Both the position numbers and the translations under genes were made by a program. From JADGRF01 sp035274465 (GTDB lineage Bacteria; Myxococcota_A; Polyangia; Polyangiales; JAFGIB01), in NCBI GenBank assembly GCA_035274465.1, contig DATEOF010000286.1:62001-126000 (forward strand): DNA of 64,000 nucleotides, written 5' to 3'. The notes under the pieces are model-generated. The model worked only from the letters and a program-made list of their open reading frames with translations. It was not told where the DNA came from and did not search any database. Positions 1 to 8,036 of this stretch are shown here, in pieces; the first letter of the stretch is position 1; each line of letters starts with the position of its first letter.

Positions 1-264
1 GTGTTGGGCGTGTTCCTGAACGGCCACGGCATCGCCACGCCCGACGATCGCGGCCAGCGTGTGGTCGACGACAGCTTCTACCTGATGTTCAACGCCCACC
101 ACGAGCCGGCGGCGTTCTGCTTGCCGCCCGAGCGCTGGGGCAAGCAGTGGAGGCTGGTGTTCGACACGCAGCGTGGCTTCGTCGCGTCCGCCGAACCGGT
201 CGAACGCAAGGCGGGCCAGGGCTGGGAGCTCGCGCCGCGAACCCTCGCCGTTTGGACCCGGTGA
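1..264 (+). CDS. glgX: Glycogen debranching enzyme GlgX, C-terminal fragment (5' end outside window)
   Basis: The 87 visible residues match the C-terminal beta-sandwich end of GlgX/isoamylase-type debranching enzymes, which hydrolyse alpha-1,6 branches of glycogen. Family features seen are a 'GVFLNG' strand, the 'DDSFYLMFNAH' segment, a 'LPP...W' strand, and a 'VFDT' strand near the end. The GTG at position 1 is interior to the protein, because a full GlgX is about 650-750 aa and its catalytic TIM barrel lies upstream of this window. The stop is 4 nt before the treY start. In known trehalose gene clusters, GlgX (TreX) debranches glycogen to supply linear maltodextrins to TreY and TreZ, and the gene order here fits that route. 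Confidence 0.88.
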   Translation: MLGVFLNGHGIATPDDRGQRVVDDSFYLMFNAHHEPAAFCLPPERWGKQWRLVFDTQRGFVASAEPVERKAGQGWELAPRTLAVWTR

Positions 265-268
265 TGCC

Positions 269-2905
269 ATGCCCAGACCCGTTCGAGTCACCTATCGCCT
301 GCAGCTGACGGCGGAGTTCGGCTTCGACGCCGCCGCGGCGGTCGTGCCGTATTTGGCCCAGCTCGGCGTGAGCCACCTGTACGCGTCCCCGGTACTGCAG
401 GCCGTCCCCGGCAGCACGCACGGCTACGACGTGGTGGACCACGGCCGCATCAGCAAGGATCTCGGCGGGCCCGAAGCTCACGTGCGGCTGCACAGCGCAC
501 TCGAGCGCGCGGGGCTCGGCCAGATCCTGGACATCGTGCCGAACCACATGGCGATCGGCACGCGCGACAACACGCTGTGGTGGGATGTGCTGGAGAACGG
601 GGCGGCCAGCGAAGTGGCTTCCTACTTCGACGTGGACTGGGATGCGAGCAAGGACAACCGAGTGCTGTTGCCGATCCTCGGCGAGTACTACGCCGACGCG
701 CTCGAGCAGAAGCTCGTGCAGCTCGAGCGCGAGGACGCGCGCTTCCTGGTGCGCTACCGCGATCACTTGCTGCCGGCCGCTCCGCGCTCGGTGGCCGAGC
801 TGCTGCGCGCTGCAGCTGCCAGCGACGACGAGATGGGCTTCTGGGCCGACGCGCTCGATCGCCTGCCTGCGCCCTGGGCGAACGACCGCGAGAGCACCGC
901 GCGCCGGCACCGAGACAAGGCCGTGATCTTCGACCAGCTGTCGCGCTTGTTCCGCGAACGTAGTGAGCTCGCCGAAGCGGTCGACAGCTCGCTCGGCGAG
1001 TTGAACGCAGACCCGAAGGCGCTGGACGTCTGGCTCGAGCGGCAGAACTGGCGCATCGCGCACTGGAAGAACGCCAGTACCGAGCTCGGCTATCGTCGCT
1101 TCTTCGACGTCAACACGCTGGCTGGCTTGCGCGTCGAGGATCCGCGCGTGTTCGATCGCAGCCACCGGCTGATCCTGCGCTGGCTGCGCGATCGTACGCT
1201 GGACGGCGTGCGCATCGATCACGTCGACGGCCTCCGCGATCCGGAGGAGTATCTGCGCAGGCTGCGCGAGGCCGCGCCGGACGCGTACCTGGTGGTGGAG
1301 AAGATCCTGAGCGCGCACGAGTGTCTGCCGGAGAGTTGGCCGGTCGACGGCACCACCGGCTACGAGTTTGCGCGGCTGCTCGATCAGGTGTTCTTGAACG
1401 GCGAGGGCGAGCTGCCGCTGACCGAGCTCGCGCAGCGCTTCGCCGGCCAGGCGCCCGAGTGGGACGCGCAGGTGCGCGCCGCCAAGCTGCAGATCCTGGA
1501 TCAGGTGCTGGCCAGCGAGCGCGAGCACCTGGTCGAGATGGCCTACAACATGCTGCGCCAGCGGCTCGAGCTGCGCGACGTCACGCGCCGGAACGTGTTT
1601 ACGGCCGTAACCGAGTTGCTGGCGGCGTACCCGGTCTACCGCACGTACCTGCGCGCGGATCAACCGCCGCGGCAGCAGGATCTGGAGCTGATCCAGGGCG
1701 TGGTCGCGCGCGCGACCGACGCAGCCCCGGAGATCGCCCCGCGGCTGTGGAGCGCGCTCGAGCAGGCGCTGACCTTCCGCCTGCCGGACGACGATGAAGA
1801 TCAGCTCGCACGCGAGTTCGCGCTGCGCGTGCAGCAGGTGACCGGTGCGATCACCGCCAAGGCGATCGAGGACACGCTGTTCTATCGCCACGTGCGCTTG
1901 ACTGCGCTCAACGAGGTCGGCGGTACGCCCGAGCAATTCGGCATCTCGGTCGACGAGTTCCACCGGCGCATGGTGGCTTGCAAGCGGCCGCGCTCGATGC
2001 TGGCCAGCTCGACGCACGACACCAAGCGCGGCGAAGACATGCGCGCGCGGCTGTTGGTCCTGAGCGAGTTGCCGCAGGCCTGGGAGCGCGCGGTGATGCG
2101 CTGGTCGGCGAGGGCCGAGCGCTATCGCGATCCGAGCATCCCGCACGCAACCGAGTATTGGTTGTATCAGACGCTGGTCGGCGCCCATCCGCTCGGCTTC
2201 GAGCGCGCGTGGCCGTACATGCAGAAGTCGATCCGCGAGGCCAAGCAGAAGACCAGCTGGATCAACTCCGACGCGGCGTTCGAAGGCGCGGTCGAGCGCT
2301 TCGTACGCGGCGTCTGCAAGGATGGCGAGCTGATGGCCGACGTCGCGCAGTTCGTTGCGAGCATCGCCTCCGCCGGCTACACGCTCTCGCTCGGGCGCAC
2401 GCTGATCAAGCTCACCGCCCCCGGCGTGCCGGACGTGTATCAGGGCAGCGAGCTGTGGGACTTCAGCCTGGTCGATCCGGACAACCGCAGGCCGGTGGAC
2501 TTCGAGTTGCGCGCGCGCATGCTGGCGCGTGTGCCGCAGCTCAGCGCGGCAGAGGTCTTGGCCGAGATGGAGAGCGGACTGCCGAAGCTGTGGCTGATCT
2601 CGAAGGTGCTCTCGCTGCGGAACCAGAGGCCCGAGGTGTTCGAGGGTGAGTATCGGCCACTCGCGGCGCAGGGCGCGGACGCGGAGCACGTGATAGCGTT
2701 CCTGCGCGGCGGAGAGGTGGCGACGGTCGTGCCGCGCGCAGTCTCCCGCGGTCCGCTGCGCGACCGTTCGGCGCGTGTGCAGTTGCCGGCGGGCGCCTGG
2801 CGTGATGTGCTCAGCGGACAGCGCGTCGACGTCGACGCAGAGGGCGTGGCAGTCAGCGCGTTGTGGGCCGAGTTTCCGGTGGCGCTGCTCGAGAGGCAAA
2901 CATGA
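269..2905 (+). CDS. treY: Maltooligosyl trehalose synthase TreY (878 aa)
   Basis: TreY is a GH13 intramolecular transglucosidase that turns the reducing-end alpha-1,4 bond of a maltodextrin into an alpha,alpha-1,1 bond. Visible GH13 motifs are 'DIVPNHMA' (residues 88-95), 'GVRIDHVDGL' with the likely nucleophile Asp317, and 'LVVEKIL' with the likely acid/base Glu344. The TreY-typical 'SSTHDTKRGED' segment follows further on. The length is normal for the family. I chose the ATG 4 nt after the glgX stop because the conserved 'VTYRLQL' start follows at once; the reading frame is open upstream to 173, but that extra part only overlaps glgX. The last codons overlap the treZ start by 4 nt (ATGA), indicating translational coupling. 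Confidence 0.95.
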   Translation: MPRPVRVTYRLQLTAEFGFDAAAAVVPYLAQLGVSHLYASPVLQAVPGSTHGYDVVDHGRISKDLGGPEAHVRLHSALERAGLGQILDIVPNHMAIGTRDNTLWWDVLENGAASEVASYFDVDWDASKDNRVLLPILGEYYADALEQKLVQLEREDARFLVRYRDHLLPAAPRSVAELLRAAAASDDEMGFWADALDRLPAPWANDRESTARRHRDKAVIFDQLSRLFRERSELAEAVDSSLGELNADPKALDVWLERQNWRIAHWKNASTELGYRRFFDVNTLAGLRVEDPRVFDRSHRLILRWLRDRTLDGVRIDHVDGLRDPEEYLRRLREAAPDAYLVVEKILSAHECLPESWPVDGTTGYEFARLLDQVFLNGEGELPLTELAQRFAGQAPEWDAQVRAAKLQILDQVLASEREHLVEMAYNMLRQRLELRDVTRRNVFTAVTELLAAYPVYRTYLRADQPPRQQDLELIQGVVARATDAAPEIAPRLWSALEQALTFRLPDDDEDQLAREFALRVQQVTGAITAKAIEDTLFYRHVRLTALNEVGGTPEQFGISVDEFHRRMVACKRPRSMLASSTHDTKRGEDMRARLLVLSELPQAWERAVMRWSARAERYRDPSIPHATEYWLYQTLVGAHPLGFERAWPYMQKSIREAKQKTSWINSDAAFEGAVERFVRGVCKDGELMADVAQFVASIASAGYTLSLGRTLIKLTAPGVPDVYQGSELWDFSLVDPDNRRPVDFELRARMLARVPQLSAAEVLAEMESGLPKLWLISKVLSLRNQRPEVFEGEYRPLAAQGADAEHVIAFLRGGEVATVVPRAVSRGPLRDRSARVQLPAGAWRDVLSGQRVDVDAEGVAVSALWAEFPVALLERQT

Positions 2906-4617
2906 ATGGAGCGTGGAAGATCTGGGCGCCGCTCGCCCGGGATCTCGAGGTGATCGTCGACGGCCGGCCGCGCGCTGCCGAGAACCTGGGTGACGGCTTC
3001 TGGCGCGCCGACAAGCCGCCCGCCGAAGCCGACTACCAGTTGCGCATCGATGGCAAGCTGCGCCCGGATCCGCGCTCGCGCTTTCAGCCGCGAGGCGTGC
3101 ACGACGCGTCGCGCTGGGTGCCCGACGAGTTCGCCTGGCACGATGAAGGTTTTCGTGCGCTGCCGCTGTCGGCGGCGCTGATATACGAGCTGCACGTCGG
3201 CACGTTCACGCCCGAGGGCACTTTCTCGGCGGCCATCTCGCGCCTGCCGCACCTGAAGCAGCTGGGCGTGACGCACGTCGAGCTGATGCCGGTCGCTGCG
3301 TTTCCGGGCCGGCACGGCTGGGGCTACGACGGCGTGCTGTTGTACGCTCCGCACGCGTCCTACGGCGAACCGCGAGATCTCAAGCGCCTGGTTGCGGCGT
3401 GCCACGAGCTCGGGCTGGGCGTGATCCTGGACGTGGTCTACAACCACCTCGGTCCGGACGGGAACTACCTCGGCGAGTTCGGGCCCTACTTCAGCGAACG
3501 GCACAAGACTCCCTGGGGCTCGGCGGTGAACCTGGACGATGCGGGCAGCGACGAGGTGCGGCGCTTCTTCATCGACAACGCGCGCATGTGGCTGCGCGAG
3601 TACCACTTCGACGGCTTGCGGCTGGATGCGGTGCACGCGCTGTTCGATCAGTCCGCGGTGCACTTCCTCGAGGAGCTGGCGAGCGCGGTGGCCGAGCTCG
3701 GCGTGGCGCTGCGCAAGCCGCTGTGGGTGATCGCCGAGAGCGACCTGAATGATCCACGGTTGGTGCGCACCCGGGATGCGGGCGGCTACGGCCTCGACGC
3801 TCAGTGGAGCGACGACTTTCACCACGCCGTGCACGCGCTGCTCACGGGTGAGCGCGCCGGCTACTACGCGGACTTCGGCCCGATCGGCACGCTCGCCCGG
3901 GCGCTCTCGCGCGGCTACGTGTACGACGGTCAGCACTCGTCGTTTCGCGGCCGCCGCCATGGGCGGCCACTCGGCGAGGTCACGGGCCAGCGCTTGCTAG
4001 GCTATCTGCAGACGCACGATCAGGTCGGCAATCGCGCGCAGGGCGAACGCCTCGGTCACCTGGTGTCGGAGGGCAAGCTGCGCATCGGGGCCGCGCTGCT
4101 GTTCACCTCGCCGTTCGTGCCGATGTTGTTTCAAGGGGAGGAATGGAACGCGAGCGCGCCGTTCCGCTACTTCACCGATCACCAGGATCCGCAGCTGGCA
4201 GAGGCGGTGCGCCAGGGCCGTCGCGCGGAGTTCAAGGCGTTCGGCTGGCAGCCCGAGGACGTGCCGGACCCGCAGGCCGAGGAGACGTTTCGCAAGTCGC
4301 AGCTCGACTGGAGCGAGCTCGAGCGCGCGCCGCATGCCGACGTGCTCGCGTGGTACAGCGCGCTGGCGCGGCTGCGCGCGCAGACACCCGAGTTGCTGGA
4401 TGGGCGGCTCGATCGCGTGAATCTGCACTGGGATGAGCCGCAGCGCTTCCTGGTCGTGCAGCGCGGACCGATCACGCTGCAGATCAACTTCGGTGATCAA
4501 CCGCTGTCGCTGCCGCGGCCCTCCGGCGTGCCGGTCCTGTCGTTTCCGGAGCACCCGTCCGGCGATGGCGCGCACGTCACGCTCGCGCCAGAGGCTTGCA
4601 GCATCTGGCGCGCGTGA
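2902..4617 (+). CDS. treZ: Maltooligosyltrehalose trehalohydrolase TreZ (571 aa)
   Basis: TreZ is a GH13 enzyme that cleaves maltooligosyl-trehalose to release free trehalose, completing the TreY-TreZ route. It begins with a short CBM48-like region ('KIWAPLARDLEVIVDG'). The catalytic barrel follows, with 'DVVYNHLG' (177-184), 'FDGLRLDAVHAL' with likely nucleophile Asp242, and 'VIAESD' with likely acid/base Glu279. The start is the ATG of the ATGA overlap with treY; the reading frame is open further upstream only inside treY. A stem-loop after the stop probably ends the transcript. Trehalose in soil bacteria is commonly an osmoprotectant and desiccation protectant; that role is inferred here. 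Confidence 0.95.
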   Translation: MNGAWKIWAPLARDLEVIVDGRPRAAENLGDGFWRADKPPAEADYQLRIDGKLRPDPRSRFQPRGVHDASRWVPDEFAWHDEGFRALPLSAALIYELHVGTFTPEGTFSAAISRLPHLKQLGVTHVELMPVAAFPGRHGWGYDGVLLYAPHASYGEPRDLKRLVAACHELGLGVILDVVYNHLGPDGNYLGEFGPYFSERHKTPWGSAVNLDDAGSDEVRRFFIDNARMWLREYHFDGLRLDAVHALFDQSAVHFLEELASAVAELGVALRKPLWVIAESDLNDPRLVRTRDAGGYGLDAQWSDDFHHAVHALLTGERAGYYADFGPIGTLARALSRGYVYDGQHSSFRGRRHGRPLGEVTGQRLLGYLQTHDQVGNRAQGERLGHLVSEGKLRIGAALLFTSPFVPMLFQGEEWNASAPFRYFTDHQDPQLAEAVRQGRRAEFKAFGWQPEDVPDPQAEETFRKSQLDWSELERAPHADVLAWYSALARLRAQTPELLDGRLDRVNLHWDEPQRFLVVQRGPITLQINFGDQPLSLPRPSGVPVLSFPEHPSGDGAHVTLAPEACSIWRA

Positions 4618-4649
4618 GTGAGCGAAGCGAACCCGTGAAGGGGTGGGGC

Positions 4650-4669
4650 GGGGAACGGCGACGTTCCCC
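4650..4669. terminator. Stem-loop between convergent treZ and lipoprotein gene
   Basis: The arms GGGGAACG and CGTTCCCC pair perfectly over 8 bp around a GCGA (GNRA) tetraloop. It lies between two convergent stop codons (4617 and 4680). There is no long T-run on either side, so it is a candidate bidirectional terminator rather than a textbook one. Confidence 0.55.
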
Positions 4670-4679
4670 CGGTTATTGC

Positions 4680-5795
4680 TCAGGGTTCGAGCGCGAAGCA
4701 GTAGATGCCGCCGTAGCCACCGCCCGAACCGACCGTCGGGTTGTCGGCCTTGGGGCCGCCCATCTCGACCAAGCTCGCGCCCGGCGCACAGCCGGCTTCG
4801 TTGAGCGCGGACATCCAGTTCGCGCCGCTGCCGCCGCCCATGCCGCCCATGCGTCCGCTGCCACCACCACCGCCGCGCGGCCACGAGTGCCCGACGCGCG
4901 GCGTTCCGTCGCCGCCCACCGCTGAAGTCCAGTCGTGGCACGTGAACTTCCAGTCGGTGCTGAACAATTGTCCGGTCTCGTTGGTGCCGGTGAGGATATC
5001 GTGGTTGTCGACCTGCATGCCGTCAGGCGCGTGGTTCGGTACGCCGTCTTCGTTCGGCAGGTCATTGATGATGGCCGGATCTGCACCTTGCGGCCGCTGC
5101 ATGCCGAGCGCCGCTTTGTTCTGTGCGATCAGACGACCCTGTCGGTCGTACCAGGGCCCGGTGCCGACGCGATCGAGCGCGTGCACTGGGTTGCCGTCGG
5201 GACCCTTGGTCACGCTCAGGAACGCGCGCCAGGTCTTCTTGCCGGCGCCGGGCATGGCGGTCTCGGCGATCTCGCGACAGATCTTGTCGGCGCCGCTCAA
5301 GCCGTCTTTCTCGCCGTAACGCAAGTCGCCGCCGAAGCCATTCGGGCTCTTGGACACGCGCTGTAGCGCCGTCCAACTCGCGACGAAGAAGCTGAAGTGT
5401 TCCGAGTTGCCGGCGCCGTTGCTGCCGGCCTGTGAGCCGCCTGCGCCCGCGCCCGAGCGTCCGCTAGTACCCGCGCCGCCCTCGCCGCCGCCACCCGCTG
5501 CAGGCGAACCGGCGCCGCCGCTGCCCGCTGCAGGCTTTCCCGCTGCAGAGGATCCGGCACCGCCAGTGCCTGCCCCGCCGCTGCCCGCTGCAGGCTTGCC
5601 TGCGGCCGGTGCGCCCGCCGCCGGCGAGTCGGCTGAGGGTTTACCCGCAGCAGATTGCCCCGCAGCACTTTCGCCGGCGTGCGGAGTGTCGTCGCCGCTG
5701 ACGGCAGCAGGATCGTCGGGTGAGTCCCCTCCGCAGGCCGACAAGCCGAGACCCAGGACGCATAGCGGGATGCAGACGAGCGAGGAGGGTTTCAA
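4680..5795 (-). CDS. DUF1554-like (lectin-like) lipoprotein with Ala/Gly/Pro/Ser linker (371 aa)
   Basis: The N-terminus is a lipoprotein signal with lipobox 'GLSAC' and lipidation site Cys21. A linker of about 120 residues follows, made of repeated 'AAGKPAAGSGGAG'-like units. The C-terminal part, from about residue 135, contains 'GLSGADKICREIAETA' and 'WRAFLS', and later 'CHDWTS', 'GHSWPRG' and 'NWMSALNEAGC'. This pattern resembles DUF1554, a lectin/endostatin-like fold known in leptospiral and deltaproteobacterial surface proteins. The start appears to be TTG: a GGAGAG Shine-Dalgarno sits 8 nt upstream and it begins exactly at the signal peptide. It is divergent from another lipoprotein gene across a 505-nt gap. 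Ligand and role are unknown; the family match is by motif reading only. Confidence 0.75.
   Translation of the reverse strand: MKPSSLVCIPLCVLGLGLSACGGDSPDDPAAVSGDDTPHAGESAAGQSAAGKPSADSPAAGAPAAGKPAAGSGGAGTGGAGSSAAGKPAAGSGGAGSPAAGGGGEGGAGTSGRSGAGAGGSQAGSNGAGNSEHFSFFVASWTALQRVSKSPNGFGGDLRYGEKDGLSGADKICREIAETAMPGAGKKTWRAFLSVTKGPDGNPVHALDRVGTGPWYDRQGRLIAQNKAALGMQRPQGADPAIINDLPNEDGVPNHAPDGMQVDNHDILTGTNETGQLFSTDWKFTCHDWTSAVGGDGTPRVGHSWPRGGGGGSGRMGGMGGGSGANWMSALNEAGCAPGASLVEMGGPKADNPTVGSGGGYGGIYCFALEP
5515..5596 (-). repeat. In-frame 60-bp periodic repeat in the linker coding sequence
   Basis: A 22-nt unit (starting CGCCGCTGCC and ending GCAGGCTT on the plus strand) occurs identically at 5515-5536 and 5575-5596, exactly 60 bp apart. 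The same PstI-like CTGCAG core recurs at about 5499 and 5543. The repeat encodes the 'AAGKPAAG' linker units, so linker length could vary by recombination or slippage in multiples of codons. Confidence 0.7.
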
Positions 5796-6300
5796 GTGGA
5801 ATTCTCTCCGTGATGCAGACCTCGAGTCAGTACTTTGCGCGTCTAGATAAGGCTCACGCTACATCTTTTGACCCGAGCCGGCAGGCTTGGGACACGGCGG
5901 CGAGCGTGGGAGTTATTACAAGCTTTGCAACGTTCGCTGACGTCGTCGTGAACCGCGACGTTGACGACGTCGTTGTCGTGAACGGCGACTTCACTCGAGC
6001 TCGTCGGGGCCGCCCTCTTCCCCCGCTCAATCCGTTCTCACGCACGTGCCGTGACGCTCCCGACTCACCACGCAAAAAACTCTTCGAGCCAACGCTCGAA
6101 CAGTTTTGAAATCCTCGGTGGCGTGTGGTAGACGCCGACATCTAATCACACAATGTAGTGTGGTCTGATTCGATACTCGTGCTGCTGATGGCGGCGTGCT
6201 TCGTCTTGAGCGCGGCGTCACGTAGTCGGTTCGAAATCTGCAACACACGCCCGGGTTACGGGCGCGACACGCACCGTGCGCGTTCGGAACCAGTTACCCC
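5796..6300. promoter_or_regulatory. 505-nt divergent intergenic region with paired repeats at 5939-5989
   Basis: No convincing gene is seen in this gap between two divergent lipoprotein genes, so promoters for both are expected here. It contains an inverted repeat (GACGTCGTC at 5939-5947 and GACGACGTC at 5963-5971). It also has a 15-nt direct repeat, GTCGTGAAC[C/G]GCGAC, at 5945-5959 and 5975-5989, offset by 30 bp or about three helical turns. A second imperfect dyad, CACACAATGTAGTGTG, lies near 6146-6161. These look like candidate operator sites. No clear -35/-10 pair could be fixed by eye. Confidence 0.4.
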
Positions 6301-6975
6301 ATGGCTGCCGAGGAAACTGTGCGTTCAAGAGTGCGTGCGAAGTTTTGGCTGCTGGGCTGCGCTTTTGCGGCGCTCACGTTGCTAGGTTGTCCGACTACGT
6401 CAGCCAAACCGACGGTTGGCGGTAGATGCAAACCAGGCGAGCTGGTCATGTGTCTGTGCCCCGGTGCGCTGGCTCAAGGCTTCATTCCGTGCGGTGCGGA
6501 TCGCATGGTCACGCCGTGTGGCGGCTGCGCCACGCCCACGCCGAGCGCCCCTGCGACCGGCTCGGCGTCGGTGTCTGGATCTGCACTCGGAGTGGCCGGG
6601 ATGTCGAGCATGAGCACGTTCGCCGGCCGCGGCGCCGCAGGCAGTCCGGGCTTGTCGGGCGGCGGTTCGATCGGCGCGAGCGTGGCGGGAGCCGGTTCGA
6701 TCGGTGTGGGCGCGGCTGGAGCCGGCTCGGTCGGTGCAGGCGTGGCGGGCACCGCGGCGGCGCCTGCAGCTGCTGGCTGCGGGTTCGGCGAGATGTGCAA
6801 GACCTCGCTGCGCGGCGGCGGCGTGCAATTTTGCACCCGCGACCCGTTGGCGGCTCTGCCACCCCCGTGCACGACGGTCGGCGCGGCTTGCGGTACCAAC
6901 GGCGCCGGCAACTGCGTCGACGCCAGGCCGCTGGGGCAGCCCGGCATGTTGTTCTGCATCTACGACCGCTGCTGA
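6301..6975 (+). CDS. Cys-rich lipoprotein with Gly/Ala repeat linker (224 aa)
   Basis: I do not recognise a family. The N-terminus is a lipoprotein signal with lipobox 'LTLLGC' (Cys30). A small Cys-containing segment follows ('CKPGELVMCLCPG', 'PCGADRMVTPCGGC'). Next is a linker of repeated 'GAGSIGVGAAGAGSVGAG'-like units, then a C-terminal segment with eight Cys residues ending 'FCIYDRC'. The paired Cys suggest disulfides in an exported, membrane-anchored protein. The ATG at 6301 lacks a strong Shine-Dalgarno; the GTG at 6319 is an alternative that keeps the signal peptide. It is divergent from the DUF1554-like lipoprotein and has the same overall plan of lipobox, repeat linker and C-terminal domain. 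Confidence 0.7.
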   Translation: MAAEETVRSRVRAKFWLLGCAFAALTLLGCPTTSAKPTVGGRCKPGELVMCLCPGALAQGFIPCGADRMVTPCGGCATPTPSAPATGSASVSGSALGVAGMSSMSTFAGRGAAGSPGLSGGGSIGASVAGAGSIGVGAAGAGSVGAGVAGTAAAPAAAGCGFGEMCKTSLRGGGVQFCTRDPLAALPPPCTTVGAACGTNGAGNCVDARPLGQPGMLFCIYDRC

Positions 6976-7055
6976 AGCGCACGACATGTAGCGCGCACGG
7001 TGCCTGACGCCGTGCGTGCGACTCGCGCTACCCTGGGCACCACGGGGGACGCGAG

Positions 7056-7883
7056 ATGCGGCACCTGATCGCACTGGTGGTGCTGGCGAGCTTGCTGGCA
7101 GTGATGTTTCGGGTCGTGCCGCGGGCGCTCGAGGCGCTTCGCAGCAAGCCGCAAGACGCAGCAGCCGAGCTGGCGCTGGCAGCACCGCTGAAGCCGCGCG
7201 CCAAGCCCCTGCGCGTGTTGTTCGTGGGCAACAGCCACACGTTCATGCACGACATGCCGCGCATGGTCCAGCAGCTGGCGGCTGCGGCCCAGGATGCGCG
7301 TCCGTTCGAAGTCGGCATGGTTACCACGGGTGGCGCCACGCTCGCGGATCATCTCCAGAAGGCGGACGTGCCAGGGCCGCTGGCCGCGGGCCCCTGGCAC
7401 TACGTGGTGCTGCAGGAGCAACAGCAGCGCCCGAGCTGGACGTTCAACCGCGCGCAGGTCGACCGCGAGTTCTTCGCGCCGGCGCGCACGTTCGACGTGA
7501 TGATCCGCGCAGCGAACAGCCGCACGGTCTTGTACATGACGCCCGCGCGGCTCGCAGGAGATCCGGACAACGTGCAAGGCGACACGTACGACGCGATGCA
7601 GCAACGCTCGGACGAGTCCTACCGGCAACTGGGTCGCGAGCTGAACGCGCAGCTCGTGCCGGCGGGCCCGGCCTGGCAGCGCTTGCATCGCGAGCGCCCC
7701 TCGCTGCAGCTGTGGGCGGCGGACGGCTATCACCCATCGCTGCTGGGTGCGTACCTGACCGCGTGCGTGTTCTACGGAGTGCTCTACGGTCACTCGCCGC
7801 TGGACAACCCGTACCGCGCGGGGTTGCCGGCGGAGAGCGCGCAGCTCGTGCAGCGTGCGGCGGACCTCGAGCGGAATTTGTGA
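7056..7883 (+). CDS. SGNH/GDSL-type hydrolase, membrane-anchored or secreted (275 aa)
   Basis: This is a probable esterase or acetylhydrolase of the SGNH fold. After an N-terminal hydrophobic segment (residues 4-20, signal or anchor) the blocks appear in order: 'FVGNSHTF' with the likely nucleophile Ser60, 'TTGGATL' (90-96) for block II, 'YVVLQEQQQRP' (116-126) for block III, and 'DGYHPS' with Asp223 and His226 as the rest of the catalytic triad. The layout recalls the DUF4886-like branch of SGNH proteins. The substrate cannot be told; polysaccharide acetyl esters are typical of the superfamily. It is convergent with the S9 peptidase gene, and a large inverted repeat separates them. Confidence 0.82.
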   Translation: MRHLIALVVLASLLAVMFRVVPRALEALRSKPQDAAAELALAAPLKPRAKPLRVLFVGNSHTFMHDMPRMVQQLAAAAQDARPFEVGMVTTGGATLADHLQKADVPGPLAAGPWHYVVLQEQQQRPSWTFNRAQVDREFFAPARTFDVMIRAANSRTVLYMTPARLAGDPDNVQGDTYDAMQQRSDESYRQLGRELNAQLVPAGPAWQRLHRERPSLQLWAADGYHPSLLGAYLTACVFYGVLYGHSPLDNPYRAGLPAESAQLVQRAADLERNL

Positions 7884-7918
7884 GCGGTACAGGGCGCGCG
7901 CAGGTCCATTCCGTGCTG

Positions 7919-8014
7919 CTAGTTCTCGTTTATGTTCCTAGTTGCTAGTTCTCTTCGGACTCGTCGAGGCGCAGAAAACTAGCAACTAGGAACATAAACA
8001 TGAACCTGAACTAG
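7919..8014. repeat. AT-rich 23-bp perfect inverted repeat with CTAGTT motifs, between convergent genes
   Basis: The arms at 7928-7950 and 7977-7999 are perfect reverse complements over 23 bp around a 26-nt loop. A further outer pair, CTAGTTC (7919-7925) and GAACTAG (8008-8014), flanks them. The hexamer CTAGTT occurs three times in the left arm region. The composition is strikingly AT-rich against the surrounding DNA. Position between two convergent genes fits a bidirectional terminator, but the length and repeat structure also fit a dispersed REP/MITE-like element. Confidence 0.75.
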
Positions 8015-8036
8015 CGATCGCCGTCTCGCATTGCTC

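Noticed and set aside
89..2899. Open frame of 936 codons on the minus strand opposite treY
   Set aside because: It is a mirror of the GC-rich treY coding strand: high-GC third positions in treY leave few stops on the opposite strand. The product is Arg/Ala/Leu/Gly-rich with no recognisable domain.
6158..6385. Short plus-strand frame with a hydrophobic N-terminus upstream of the Cys-rich lipoprotein
   Set aside because: It starts at GTG, ends inside the real lipoprotein gene in another frame, and its tail has no pattern; the overlap with a clear lipoprotein start makes it unlikely.
7919..8014. CRISPR-like interpretation of the repeated CTAGTT motifs
   Set aside because: There are only two arms in inverted orientation, no regular spacers and no cas genes nearby.
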